Origin: Syncephalis plumigaleata
Taxonomy: Eukaryota; Zoopagomycota; Zoopagomycetes; Zoopagales; Piptocephalidaceae
Length of the DNA: 64,000 nucleotides
Assembly: GCA_025201365.1 (NCBI GenBank)
Contig: JAIXMF010000011.1
Span: 186,001 to 250,000, forward strand
Direction of reading: 5' to 3'
Part shown: piece after piece, positions 9,075 through 19,967 of the stretch
How positions within the stretch are numbered: the stretch's first letter is position 1
How the letters are laid out: each line of letters starts with the position of its first letter
Notes under the pieces: model-generated
Told to the model about the DNA's origin: nothing
What the model saw: only the letters and a program-made list of their open reading frames with translations
Database searches by the model: none
Position numbers and translations under genes: made by a program

Positions 9075-11424
9075 CTATAATCCAATCCAGGAGAATTCCC
9101 CATTCATATTGTGGATGGATGAGGCAGCAACTAGTCGTCTATGCGAGGATATTACATTGAATGGAGCGGTTGTCGGCTCGTAAACCATGATACTCCACTC
9201 ATACCATGTCTTCTTGCAGTTGGTACGTCTCCAAAAATGAATATCAACAATAGCACCGGATGGTGCGTATAACGGAGTCTATCAACATATCAATGTAGGA
9301 AGCAGGAAACGAGAACAATTAGTGTCGTGAATAAGTCTTCTTAATACCGACAGTGTAGTTGTCGTCGTTTAGTATCATTAAACCAGTGTTCGCTTACCTT
9401 GACGGGGAATAGAATAGGGAACCAGCTGAACATTCCTTCAGACGCGGTGGACGGTAAGATACCTATTCCTCTGATTTAGTATCTCGAAACGTGTGTATAT
9501 GTGTGCATCATTTATTGTCATCGTACTAGTCGAGCAGTTACTACTTACTCAAGGTAATATCTTTGTAGAGAACCGTATCGAAATAGCCCGCAACGCCATG
9601 GATCATCGCGGCTTGGCTTAGCGCAAAGGTGTTTCGAGAATAGCGCACGTTATGCATATTATCCGTTCGAGGCTCTGAATTATCATCGTATCACCGTGTG
9701 TTAGCGTTCTACATTCGAATGGGAATAACACACTCGATCGAGTAATTACCGGATAATGTATTTGTTTTAGGATCTCTAAGTGGATGCTCGAACGTCCAAG
9801 TGGCCTGTGGTTCGGCCGTCTGATGCACCGCGCTAAATAGTACCACGTAAGGTGTTTCAAATCGAGCTGTCGTTTGTAGGGCGGTCACTTCCGCATGCAA
9901 CTTGGCCGAACTAAGTGGTGCAATATATGAAGTGTAGGATGACGGTATGGAGATGCCATCCTCTAATGAATGCATCATCCATCGAATAGTAGATAGGCAC
10001 ACACACATGTATGTATGTATAAGTGTACTTGTTCGTTTATATGTTCAGCATGTCGCGCTCATCTTACCTTTTAGTAGTTTCTGCGCACCGTCAAGACATT
10101 CTGGCGACAGTTCGTTATCGCCGAACGATCCTAACAGCTCGCTAACAAGGATGTCCGCTCGTTCCTCCGTGTTCCACTCTCGCATATCCGTCCATACGAC
10201 GGTAACGCGATCGTTCCACACTTCCTTGTTCATCTTCTGAAGTGTAACATAGGCATTTGGATTCTTTTCTACGGCAAATACTCGTACTTGCCGATTTGCT
10301 CTACGTGCGGCTTCTAGACACCGTGTAACCAAAGGACCACGACCAGCACCTACCACCATGATGACGGTGGTTGTCGCGGATGCCTTAGTATCGGGCACTC
10401 GATCGAGTAAGGCTCGGTAAACTGCTTCCTCGTATTGCACATACTTTACTGGATCTTGCTCAAACACCTGGTAGGTCGACGACTCCAGATTGTCCATGAG
10501 CGGTTGTAAGGGCGCTTGCAAATAGTCTTGATAGCCCATGGCGAATGCCTCGCAATAGTTTGGTGGCGGTGGATTCTCAGCCAAATGACGAATGTACTGC
10601 TGGTAATGCATGGTACGTAGGTCTGTCATCGGCGTGGATGTACGTATAATGATCTCAACGGAACGTTTAAACAAACGATGCATCATCAACTGATGACGCT
10701 TGCTTAATACCGGATATCCTTTGGCGTTATTTAGCCAGATTGACTCGGGTAAGATGACCGCGGCAATTGGTTCGGCAAGCCAACGATCCAACTTTTCCTC
10801 GTCGGGTAGCTCGGCCGTCAATTCCAGACATAACACGGCGGATGATGTATGCCCACACAGTAGACGTAGCAGACTCCAGCATTCCCAGGAGCCATCTTCA
10901 TCGAGTATACCGGTGCCACTGCCTTCTTTACACGTTTCACTACTAATACTCGTATGTACCCATAGTTGCGTGTAAGAGGGAGTGGCGACCATTTGGTTGA
11001 CATAACGCGCCACACTCGGTACATCGACGAGTAGGTCAGGCAACGGCAGAATCATCGCCGATAGACCAAGGTGGGTGGCCCAGGCTGTCTCGCGTTGTAG
11101 TAGCATTTCCGCGGCTATATGGGCGGCAGTATCCTGGGCGGCTAAGTTGGCCCAGCTCGCGTGGCGACCCACCACGAAACTCGCACAGTCAACGCGGTCG
11201 AGTACAAGCTCGTCGAGCGAGAATGCACGATTCTCCGGAAGATCTACTAGTTGTCCTGCAGTTGAAGCATTTGTCGTCGACTGAGATACGAGCTGACGTT
11301 TTTCGTTCGTTAACGGTGCCGTGACATAATCGTAACCATGGTTTTTGGCAACCTCTATGAGTGGACCGAGTTCGGCCGAGGATTCAGCATTGATCTCAAT
11401 GCCTACACGTATGCTAGTTGTCAT
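9075..11424 (-). CDS. PRMT5: Protein arginine N-methyltransferase 5
   Basis: Five exons in transcript order: 11424-10068, 9962-9750, 9674-9549, 9462-9398 and 9278-9075; 654 residues, close to human PRMT5, and intact. The N-terminal TIM-barrel domain (SIRVGIEINAES, DLLVDVPSVARYVNQM) is followed by the Rossmann methyltransferase core with VVGAGRGPLVTRCLEA (SAM-binding glycine loop), the double-E loop SELLGSFGDNELSPECLDGA, and the beta-barrel parts GVAGYFDTVLYKDITLS and EGMFSWFPILFPVK, ending SWIGL-stop. In the family it makes symmetric dimethylarginine on Sm proteins and histones with a WD40 partner (yeast Hsl7, fission yeast Skb1). The start at 11424 is preferred to the in-frame ATG 33 bases upstream because MTTSIRVGIE begins the conserved region. 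It shares a 301-base divergent promoter with PIG-U. Confidence 0.95.
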
Positions 11425-11725
11425 ATTAGTAGGAAAGAGAGAGTTAACAAAAAACAAGCACTTGTAATACTCGTTAAAAATATGAGCAATAAAAAATAAA
11501 AAAGAACTCTGCTGGATGCATTATTATTATTAAAGGGGCGGTTTTATTACTATAGAAGCAGCATCATCAATTCTTGGTAGTAATAATATTCCTAGCTACA
11601 TTTGCCTACGTCAACCGTAATTTATCTCTTGTGAATTCCAGTTATTTCCTGAACACTTTCTAATCTGTTATTTGATCTGTTAACTGACATTATAGGCAAC
11701 TATCGCGTATTAATACTAAGGCATC
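11425..11725. promoter_or_regulatory. Divergent promoter between PRMT5 and PIG-U
   Basis: This 301-base AT-rich intergenic region separates two outward-facing start codons and contains A-runs on the PRMT5 side and T/C-rich sequence before the PIG-U ATG. No specific factor site stands out. Confidence 0.5.
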
Positions 11726-13653
11726 ATGCCGTCTAGCTATTCGACAACGGGCATTCTCGTGGCTGCCCTGTCATTGCGTATTGGTCTATTTGCACTACTG
11801 CCTTCAACTGTACTGGATACCATCTCGCAACGCGTGGAACTATCAACACCACTGACCAATTGCAATCGTTGTAAGTAGTGTATACTGCTATCTATTGGTA
11901 CAATATATATATATATGTACCTACATAGACATATTATTGCTTACGGTTAACTAGCGCGTTAGTTAACCACAATATGATGACTAATACTTTCTAGTGAAGG
12001 AGGGCGTGTTTCTATATCAACATGATATCTCACCCTATGATGGCGGTGTTACTCACCAGGTAGCGTAGCTTCTTATAGATTGAATAGATAGCAATAGCAC
12101 ACACACACATATATATATATATATTGATATGTATAGTAAATGGCTTGTTGTATAGGCACCATTATTACTCGTGATGTTTTCAATTCTTAGTCAACTTCCT
12201 CAATACTTTCACTGGCTTGTTTTCACTTTATTGGATGTAGCATGTGGCTATTGGCTAATGAAGATTGTCCAGCATAAAGCACGTCAAACACTGCCGAAGC
12301 AACCGAAAGTCGCCATTAACGAAACATTAATTAGTTCTTGGCAGTTGGCAACAACAACATTGTAAGTTATACGCGGTGATCGTATAAATAACCGTATGTG
12401 ATGATTAACGTCAAGTATTATCATATCATTTTAGATATCTATTTAATCCATATACTATCTTGAATTGTCTGGCATGCTCTACACTGGGATTCGTTCATGT
12501 ATCCATACTGTCTTCAGTAGGATTGGCGATGAAAGGCAAGTTACTATCACAAAGTATCAATGGAATACAGTAAAATACATATATACACATACTGCATAGC
12601 TTACCATCGCAATGATTAGGTCATGGAGTGGCTGCTATGGCATTATTATCGTTTGCTAGCTATTTAGACTATTATCCTATCGTATTATTACCTGCCATTA
12701 TTCTATTACTACATCAGACACGTCCCAATGCATCAAGCAAGGTAGTTTAAGCAGTTTGATATTCTTTAGTATTTGTCTAGTTTATTCATGTTCCCTATAC
12801 ATATTTATTAGCTACTATTTACTTGGTATACTTCACTGTTTCTAATCTGGACCTTGTCACTACTCGTAATATCACGAATACTCATGGGATCATGGGAGTT
12901 TCTAGATGCTACTTATGGTGTTATGTAAGCATCGATTCGCTCTTTCTCGTTGGATATACTAATCATTCATTTATTCATTCATCTTTTTATTTCAAATCTA
13001 GCTTAACTGTACCCGATTTAACACCTAATGTCGGCTTGTTCTGGTATTATTTCATGGAGATGTTTGACCATTTCCGAGCCTTCTTCATTGTAGTCTTCCA
13101 AATGAACGCACTTATCTATGCAATTCCCATTACATATCGATTCCGGTAAGTGACAGAATGAAGGTATACATTTCATTAGAGTATGTTATATTAAGCTTTA
13201 TCTATTTATCTATCTCGCTATGTGCTAGTCACTTTCCACTATTTGTTATTTTCGTTTTATGTGGTATTCTATCGACATTCAAGTCTTATCCCAGTTTTGG
13301 TGATGCCGCTTTACATTTGGCATTTATTCCAATGTTCACCGAACTATTTCCATGTAAGTAGTACAGCTATAAAAATAATAGTAGCAGCAGCTAATCATGC
13401 CTCATAACATCCAGTCTATCGTTATTCCTATCTTATCGCACAAATATACGCGTTTACCGGTGCACTTGCTGTTGCCTTTTACCACATCTGGATTCATGTA
13501 GGCACGGGAAATGCCAACTTTTTCTTTGCAATCACGTTGGTTCATGCTCTCGGACAAATTATGCTACTTATCGATACGGTCTATGCCATGCTTCGGCACA
13601 AATTCTGCATTGACTATCCACGATATCGCCATTGCAAGGTGGTGCAAGCTTGA
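11726..13653 (+). CDS. GPI transamidase subunit PIG-U / GAB1
   Basis: Nine exons: 11726-11870, 11995-12059, 12156-12361, 12435-12535, 12620-12741, 12812-12924, 13002-13145, 13229-13353 and 13415-13653. All phases agree and give 419 residues, close to the family size. Recognisable segments are LKEGVFLYQHDISPYDGG followed by APLLL, YLFNPYTILNC, SWEFLDATYG, and VPDLTPNVGLFWYYFMEMFD with FRAFF. These match PIG-U, the multi-helix ER membrane subunit of the GPI transamidase that attaches GPI anchors to proteins. The intron at 12536-12619 has a GC donor (G followed by GCAAGT). No frame problems. Confidence 0.94.
12536..12619 (+). other. GC-AG intron in PIG-U
   Basis: Donor GCAAGT after an exon-final G and acceptor ATTAG; splicing here keeps frame and restores the family sequence across the join. 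The same donor hexamer occurs in eIF1A (49386-49450) and probably in the giant gene (25344-25393). Confidence 0.8.
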
Positions 13654-14161
13654 TACGCTAGTGGCTCAATCGAGCATGAAAGGAAATGATGGGTAATTTT
13701 TTGGTAGAAGGCAAAAAAGCCTCGGTTTACTTTGTTACACAATAAAATAAAACTGTATTGTGCTATCCAGTGTATTCGGCATACTCTCACCTGTATCGAT
13801 GAGTCTACGAGAAAAAGGGAAGAGCCGAGGCAAATGGGATGATCTGGGGAAAAGTGCCGTCTCTATGACAATAACACAACAAGGACAAGCACGACTAATG
13901 ATGCTATTACTTTGGAGATACAACAAGCGCTATACTAGCATCTGTTCACATGTTTCTTTATTTCAAAGGCCTGGGCTGTCGTATAACATGTCGTCGACAG
14001 CCTAGTGTAGTATTATTATTATCGCACTGAATGGGAAGAGTAACTCACAAACGAAACAACTACAAACGGATGCGTGCATTGTACGAATGTCACGGGTATA
14101 TACCCCAGTGTCGTAGCTGCCGCGTCATCAGCCATAGGCACACACATACACACACGTAAAA
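13654..14161. other. Spacer downstream of PIG-U
   Basis: No gene recognised. A purine-rich segment at about 13806-13860 and an 81-codon ORF at 13760-14005 without family-like features are present. Confidence 0.4.
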
Positions 14162-14529
14162 TTAGTGCCAATAACCACTATGATGATGAGGAGGAGTATG
14201 TTTCACAGATGCATATTCCGTAAAATAACGTAGATAATATTCAAAGGCATTATCGGGATTGTTCTTCTGCATTCACTGTCTAAATACGTAAGTGGGCATG
14301 AAAGTAGACAAAAATATATGTGTGATTGTGTGTGTGTGGATGTGGTGTGTGTGTGTGCGTGGTGTCTTTCGGTTAATTCCGTTAAGGTAAACGTTTGCTA
14401 TCTCACGGTGCGCTGATCCAAGCCACGTCATCGAAAGATGGTAACTTTTGCGAAATGGCATACAATCCAACCGTAACATACTTGTCCTAAGGCACGGCAT
14501 CTTTCAAGGTTCCCCCGAGTATCACCCAT
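14162..14529 (-). CDS. Possible small spliced gene, 50 residues, unknown function
   Basis: Two minus-strand exons, 14529-14482 and 14266-14162, join in phase 0 through a GTATGT donor and a TGCAG acceptor. The product would start MGDTRGNLERCRALGQ, continue KNNPDNAFEYYLRYFTEYAS and end in a His/Pro-rich tail. The second exon has protein-like aromatic composition and a clean stop. An in-frame stop directly precedes the ATG, so no upstream coding exon is needed. I do not recognise the family. The case rests only on the splice signals and composition and may be chance. Confidence 0.3.
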
Positions 14530-16413
14530 TCACTCGCTTGTTCACTTGCTTATTCTCTATACTACGAGTGTGGATCACGCAGGGGGAAGACAAACCAATC
14601 GCATGACCGAATCCAATATCATGCGGTTCAGCCATAGAGAACGAATTGGGGATATATGTGCGTGCGTGTGTGTGTTGTATATGCATATACGTGTTGGTAT
14701 ATATATGAATGCAGACCACTATTTGAATTGATGGTTTGACGGTTTGACATGTTTCGTATGTGCACACACACATACGCACGTTCGTGAACAATCCAAGTAA
14801 ATGAACAATGAGTGAGTCAACGCAAGAAAGCAAGAAAGCAAACTCGCAAATGCATCTACAATGCCATGTGATAAAAAAACGCCAAAATTTACATGCAGGT
14901 CGTGGATCATGCTACAAATAGAAACTAACTAGGCATTCGTTTGCTTTATTTTTTTTACAAGTCTACGCCATCCACCATTATCCGCGCATCTTATCGTCTC
15001 TTATCCTAGTCTAGTCTATCCTAGTCTATTCTATTCTACAGCATCCTATCCTAGTAGGCGCTGCCAGAAAGGTAAGCCAGTCACCAAGCGTATTATTTGC
15101 CTTTTTCTGTGTACGTGTGTTGTTGCCTTTCTAAATCTATACGGTAGGATGGCCAATGGTGCATATGCGTAAGCGTAGTGTGCTCCCGTACTGGTGCCAC
15201 CATTGTTGCTTCCTCGCCCTCTTTCTCTTGCGTCGCTGTACACTTTCATCCTTTTTGTCTACGTCTGCTATTGTTTGATATTTACTACGTTAAACAATAT
15301 CCGAACCCTATACTGTGATTTCCCATTCATTCTTCTCTTCTCTTCTTCTCCTCGGTTGAACTCGGGTGTTCACCCTTCGTTCTATTGAACAGCAACAACT
15401 ATCCACTCCTTGTAGGTGCATGCGTTCCTTGAGCATTCGTTCTCGTCAATCAACGTAAATATCCGCTTTGTTTTGGGCTTGCGCTTGTTTACTTTATAAG
15501 CGCAATCATTCCTTTCTCTTTTGTATCATTTTATCACTTTTTTTGTCCATCTCTACACAAGAAGTGAGCATTATCCTTGCGCCACATACACACACGCACA
15601 CAAGGTACGTTTAAACAGGTGTTTAGTTCGTGTGGTATATCAGTCTTTACATGTATGCTCGTTTCTGGTGTGCATGTTATACAAACCACGTTCGTGATTA
15701 TCCACGATATCCACAAACTAATTGTGTGTACACTCGTGCGGATATCAAGAAAGGACGACTGTTATCCTATTGTTATCGCTTCATTAGTATAATTGGTGAA
15801 GTCAATGACTACACAATGATATTCCAACTTCACGTTTCGATTTATTCGTTTTTGTTCTCTGCTTCGAGACATGTGTTTCCAATACCTATAATAATAGCAA
15901 TGATACATGACTAGTACTACTTTTTACTCGAAATAACAGGCTAGTCCATCGATACCATGTTATTGATGAAGAGTAGGAATGCTACACAATAGAATGTGAT
16001 CATAGATGTGTGATTATGAATGAATACGGTTGCGGATGTAGTACCTTATAGGTATGGTATGCTGATAGGATTGTATTGTCTAATTGCAAGCTAGACATTC
16101 TCTTTTTTACTCTTTCTTGTCTCCACCCGATGAATGAATGAATGGTTATGACTTCATACATTCGTGGTGTACCACTAGTGGTAGTAGTAGTAGTAGCCTA
16201 CGTATATCTAGTTCAATTACACATTATCCCCATTCTCTCACTCAGCCATCGTATTAGTATGCCGATAAACTTTTGCTTTATTCGGTATTGACATCTCCTG
16301 TTTTTATGGGTAAGTATGCACTGACAGTCGCAGATTAACAGGTTATCAAAGGATTTGCTCTATGCTATTGTTTACGACTGGTTGGTTGAAAGAGATATCT
16401 GTTACTTGATTGC

Positions 16414-16452
<39 letters not shown>
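16414..16452. repeat. (TATATG)n hexamer array
   Basis: About six units of an alternating TATATG repeat, nearly perfect. Confidence 0.85.
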
Positions 16453-17326
16453 CGACTAAAGTGATACTGATTGATATCTGTAATAGTGATAATAGCGGTA
16501 ATTGATAGTAATGGTAGTTTGTCACTGCATTCGAGTGAGCACACCATTGTCGTCCAATCCTATTCACTCATTCCCATGCCTGATGAGGATGCCTTTTTCG
16601 TTTTTTTTCGTTGACGCTCCGCTCTTTACTTCGAAGTGGCTTCTCCTTTCCGTTAACCTATTTCAACTGACTCCGCTCTGCACCTTGGCTGCTTATCTAG
16701 TCGCTTCTACTCCGCTTCTAACTCATTTTATATTACCTACTACTTTTGACTGCTGATTCTATTGAACTACTCGCTCGCTTACTCCTTTACTATCCCTATC
16801 TATCTATCTATTCATTGCTTTCACGAATTCTTCGTGTATAAAGGTATGCTTGCAACATAGTCCTTATTAAGCATTAATCTGGTTGGCATTCATCCTGAAT
16901 AACTAGCTGTATTCCAAAACAACTACAAATATGAATTCATGTATCCGCTGAACGTATTAGTATTATCGCTAGCACTCATTATTGATGTAGATAGTTGATA
17001 GAATATTGATTAGCATTCATCAAAGAATCATACGTATGATGACAGCAATTGTTTTCATATAATAGATAGGCATATTTCATATGGATGATATTAGTTTATT
17101 CATCGCTCAGTCATGTGAATGGTTAGCATCTTGCTCTACGGGTAAACTTCCTCTCGTTTAAAACACTGGTTCATGTACAGATACATTGCTACAGCAGAGT
17201 GTATGGAATTGATATCTTCTTCTCCTGCTATCTATTTCATGCGTATGGTAATGGCATGCCATCCACACCTGCTCACCCCGCGACTTTTGAAAAGTCTGGA
17301 CCAACCTCTCATTCCTCAATGCTACT

Positions 17327-17328
<2 letters not shown>

Positions 17329-17357
<29 letters not shown>
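17329..17357. repeat. (TC)n dinucleotide repeat
   Basis: About fourteen uninterrupted TC units. Confidence 0.9.
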
Positions 17358-17361
<4 letters not shown>

Positions 17362-18471
17362 TTCTCTGACTCTCTGTCCAGAATCGTGCAGTCGATGGAA
17401 TAATCCACGAGATGATTCGGTTTACTTGTTTCTTCTACTCCTTCCCATTTGATTCATGGCATAAACATGACAACCCAGGATGCTTTTATATGCCTACTTG
17501 GCTGTTTTAGTTTTCCATTGCCTTCACTGTCGTTACGTGTCTGTACGTCGTGTGTTACATGCGAACGGTATTCCCGTCTATGCTTACCTCATACGCCTTG
17601 ATTTGTATAACCATTATGCCTAACTGCATCGCGCGACCCTGTCATCAACTTTTGATGCTTGATAGTTACGACCACAACGTCGCACTGTTAGTAAGAGAGA
17701 AAGAAATTGCTATTATTCTCCTTATTACACAGCACGTGTATCGATGAGTCATTTAGCGAACACATGTCCAAGAAGTTATCAAACATTCTTTACTAACCAG
17801 TTACTTTGTAGTTTTTTTCTTCTTTCCCTATTGTATCAACGGGCAGGTTTACCACTCGAAAACCTGTAAGTAAAATCATACTATCACCAGACCTGCCTCG
17901 GCACCCCACACCACAAGAAACGCTTGTGCAATCCTTCTACGTGTCCTATTAGGTAAGTGTTCACCTATTCTCGCTTTCTCTATCTCTCTCGCGCTCTCTC
18001 TCTCCCTTGCTTGCTCTCGTTTTCCCTCCGTGTTTTAACGGGGAAACCCTACTAGTCTTGTAGAACGGAGGCAAGGTTTTTTGCGCACAAAAATCTCATC
18101 TTTCCCATTCCTTCCATTTGTTCGATACACGGTAGGACAAACACACACACATACACACAAGTGCTGATGATGCTGATAATGCGGTTAGAGGTGGCGAGGG
18201 ATGATGCTGCTACTAATGATGCTGGTGATCAGAAGCAAGGTCAACCTTGTTGAAACTTGCTTGCGCCAATATCATTGGATGAAATTAAAGAAACCGAAGA
18301 TGTGATGCGTTAATTTATTCTATCAAAGTAACACGTTTGCCTGTTTTTCTATTTCCAGTTCTAGGGCGACATGTCTTATGAACTCGGTTATAGTTTTGTA
18401 AACTGATGTTTTACATGCACGTAAACACGTTCATCCACTTGCTCTGTGCGTATCTGTGAGTGCATGTGAGA

Positions 18472-18500
18472 GAGTGCGAGTGCGAGTGCGAGTGCGAGTG
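18472..18500. repeat. (GAGTGC)n short tandem array
   Basis: Four to five GAGTGC units running into a GT stretch. Confidence 0.8.
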
Positions 18501-18899
18501 TGTGTGTATTTTTTTTCTGTACACACTTCTTGTATAAGGACCTGGCAGGCAAGGTCCAAGTTGTGATACAATAGGAAAATGGAGTGTAGTATTATAGTTG
18601 TACACTGTTTGCTATACTGCATAATCTAAAATTATCATCCTACATCGATGATGAATTACAATGAGATGGTACGATTACAACGATAATGATCAGGCCAAGA
18701 GATGCGGGTTTATTTGTTGTGTATCATTCTCGCTCGCTCGCTCGCTCTATATGCTTGCATAGATAACCGTCATAGGCATTAAGTTAAGCCATAAACCCTA
18801 CAATGATCGTACACATCCTTGTTGCGGTTACTCTCTATGATAATGATTCATAGCGAAAAGGGGCATTCTTACGCGCATAGTCGTCGCCATGATAGAAAA

Positions 18900-19967
18900 T
18901 CGTCTTCTTCAAACGTTCGCCATTGAATTCCGCCAATCCCCAATTGAGGTGGAGTTCCTTCCTTTTCTCGCCTATCGACTCGCCCGCAAACAGCAGGACC
19001 AGGCCAGCCCTTTTCTCGTTTGTTCTCGTCTCATCTCATCTTGTCTCCTCTCGTCTCCTCTATTTCTGTGTGGATGAGAGTGAATGTGTACTGCTATTAC
19101 TGTTCAAAGCGAGAGCACGTGCCAATGTTGACGCAGTATTCATCCACCTACCTACCCACACACACACATCCCATCCTACGTGTGTGTGCGCGTGTGCTAT
19201 AGTAGTCTACCTGTGGACACATTCGTTTTTAATATAATGCTAAAAGCGCATCCCCCACCCGTATTCTTGTCCACATGCACACTTTATCCACCTTTTTCTC
19301 TTGAACGTCTCTCTCTCTCTGTCGTTCCTCTTTCAGCCGTTGTAGTGCTCTGTTGCTATTCAACTTCGTTCTTACGTTTATTGTTGCAGTCTAGTTATTG
19401 TTGTCGTCATTGTTGTCGTTTTGTTCATTATCACTTTCATATTGGTACTTTAGTGAAGTTTGTGTGTGTGTGTGTATGCGTGTTAGTTGTGTGCCGCCAC
19501 TTGGTCCATTCGTTACGCACACATTCGCGTAGTTTAGTGCCACCTGCCACGTCACGTCTGTGTGGTTTACTTTTTGAACGCTACTCGCGCTCTTATTCAC
19601 CGTCTATTCATCTTGCTCGTACCTTTTCTCTTTATCAACGTCTTCTGCTAGGCCATACGACTAACGTTTCACGTTCTATTTATTGGATTATCCGCTTTTG
19701 TTACGCATATAGGTATTGCTTTTCTTTTGTTTACTTGCCACTCTTAATTGTCGCATTTTTGACGTGTTCTAAGGCCCTGTTGTCACCAACTCTCTCTCAC
19801 ACACTCTTGCCATACGGAAAGGCCACCTCTATATTTAGTCTCCGCAGCACTCTCGCTCTTACCTATTTACTTAGTTATCTACTCAACTTCCATTGGATTG
19901 TTCCACTGTACTACCGTACGTGCACACAGCAACATTAACAACAATATCAACATCAACAATTTTCACC
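18900..19967 (+). promoter_or_regulatory. Long pyrimidine-rich leader of the NDT80-like gene
   Basis: About 1.07 kb with a strong C/T bias on the plus strand, full of TCTC and TTCT runs and a few GT runs. A 252-codon ORF (19180-19938) lies in it, but its Ser/Leu/Cys/Tyr/His composition is what pyrimidine-rich DNA yields and it has no domain. If transcribed, this would be a long 5' UTR with upstream ORFs, which is common for fungal developmental regulators; that reading is inferred. Confidence 0.45.

Larger units (their letters stand above)
14530..18899. other. Large gene-poor region with microsatellites
   Basis: About 4.4 kb without a recognisable gene. It contains CA/TG runs near 14320-14360 and 14660-14790, a TAGTCTATCC-like repeat at about 15006-15060, a pyrimidine-rich plus-strand tract at 15190-15545, a TATATG hexamer array, a (TC)n run and a GAGTGC array. 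Many short ORFs occur but none has family-like sequence. Part of the right-hand side may be distal promoter or non-coding leader of the NDT80-like gene, since splice-like signals (for example GTAAGT near 17869 and 17952) are present. Confidence 0.45.

Noticed and set aside
18720-18750. CTCGCTCG repeat considered as a possible regulatory array
   Set aside because: Only about three to four short units; indistinguishable from the general low-complexity background.
19180-19938. 252-codon ORF upstream of the NDT80-like gene
   Set aside because: It is composed of Leu/Ser/Cys/Tyr/Val/His codons forced by pyrimidine-rich DNA, has no domain and overlaps the leader of a real gene.
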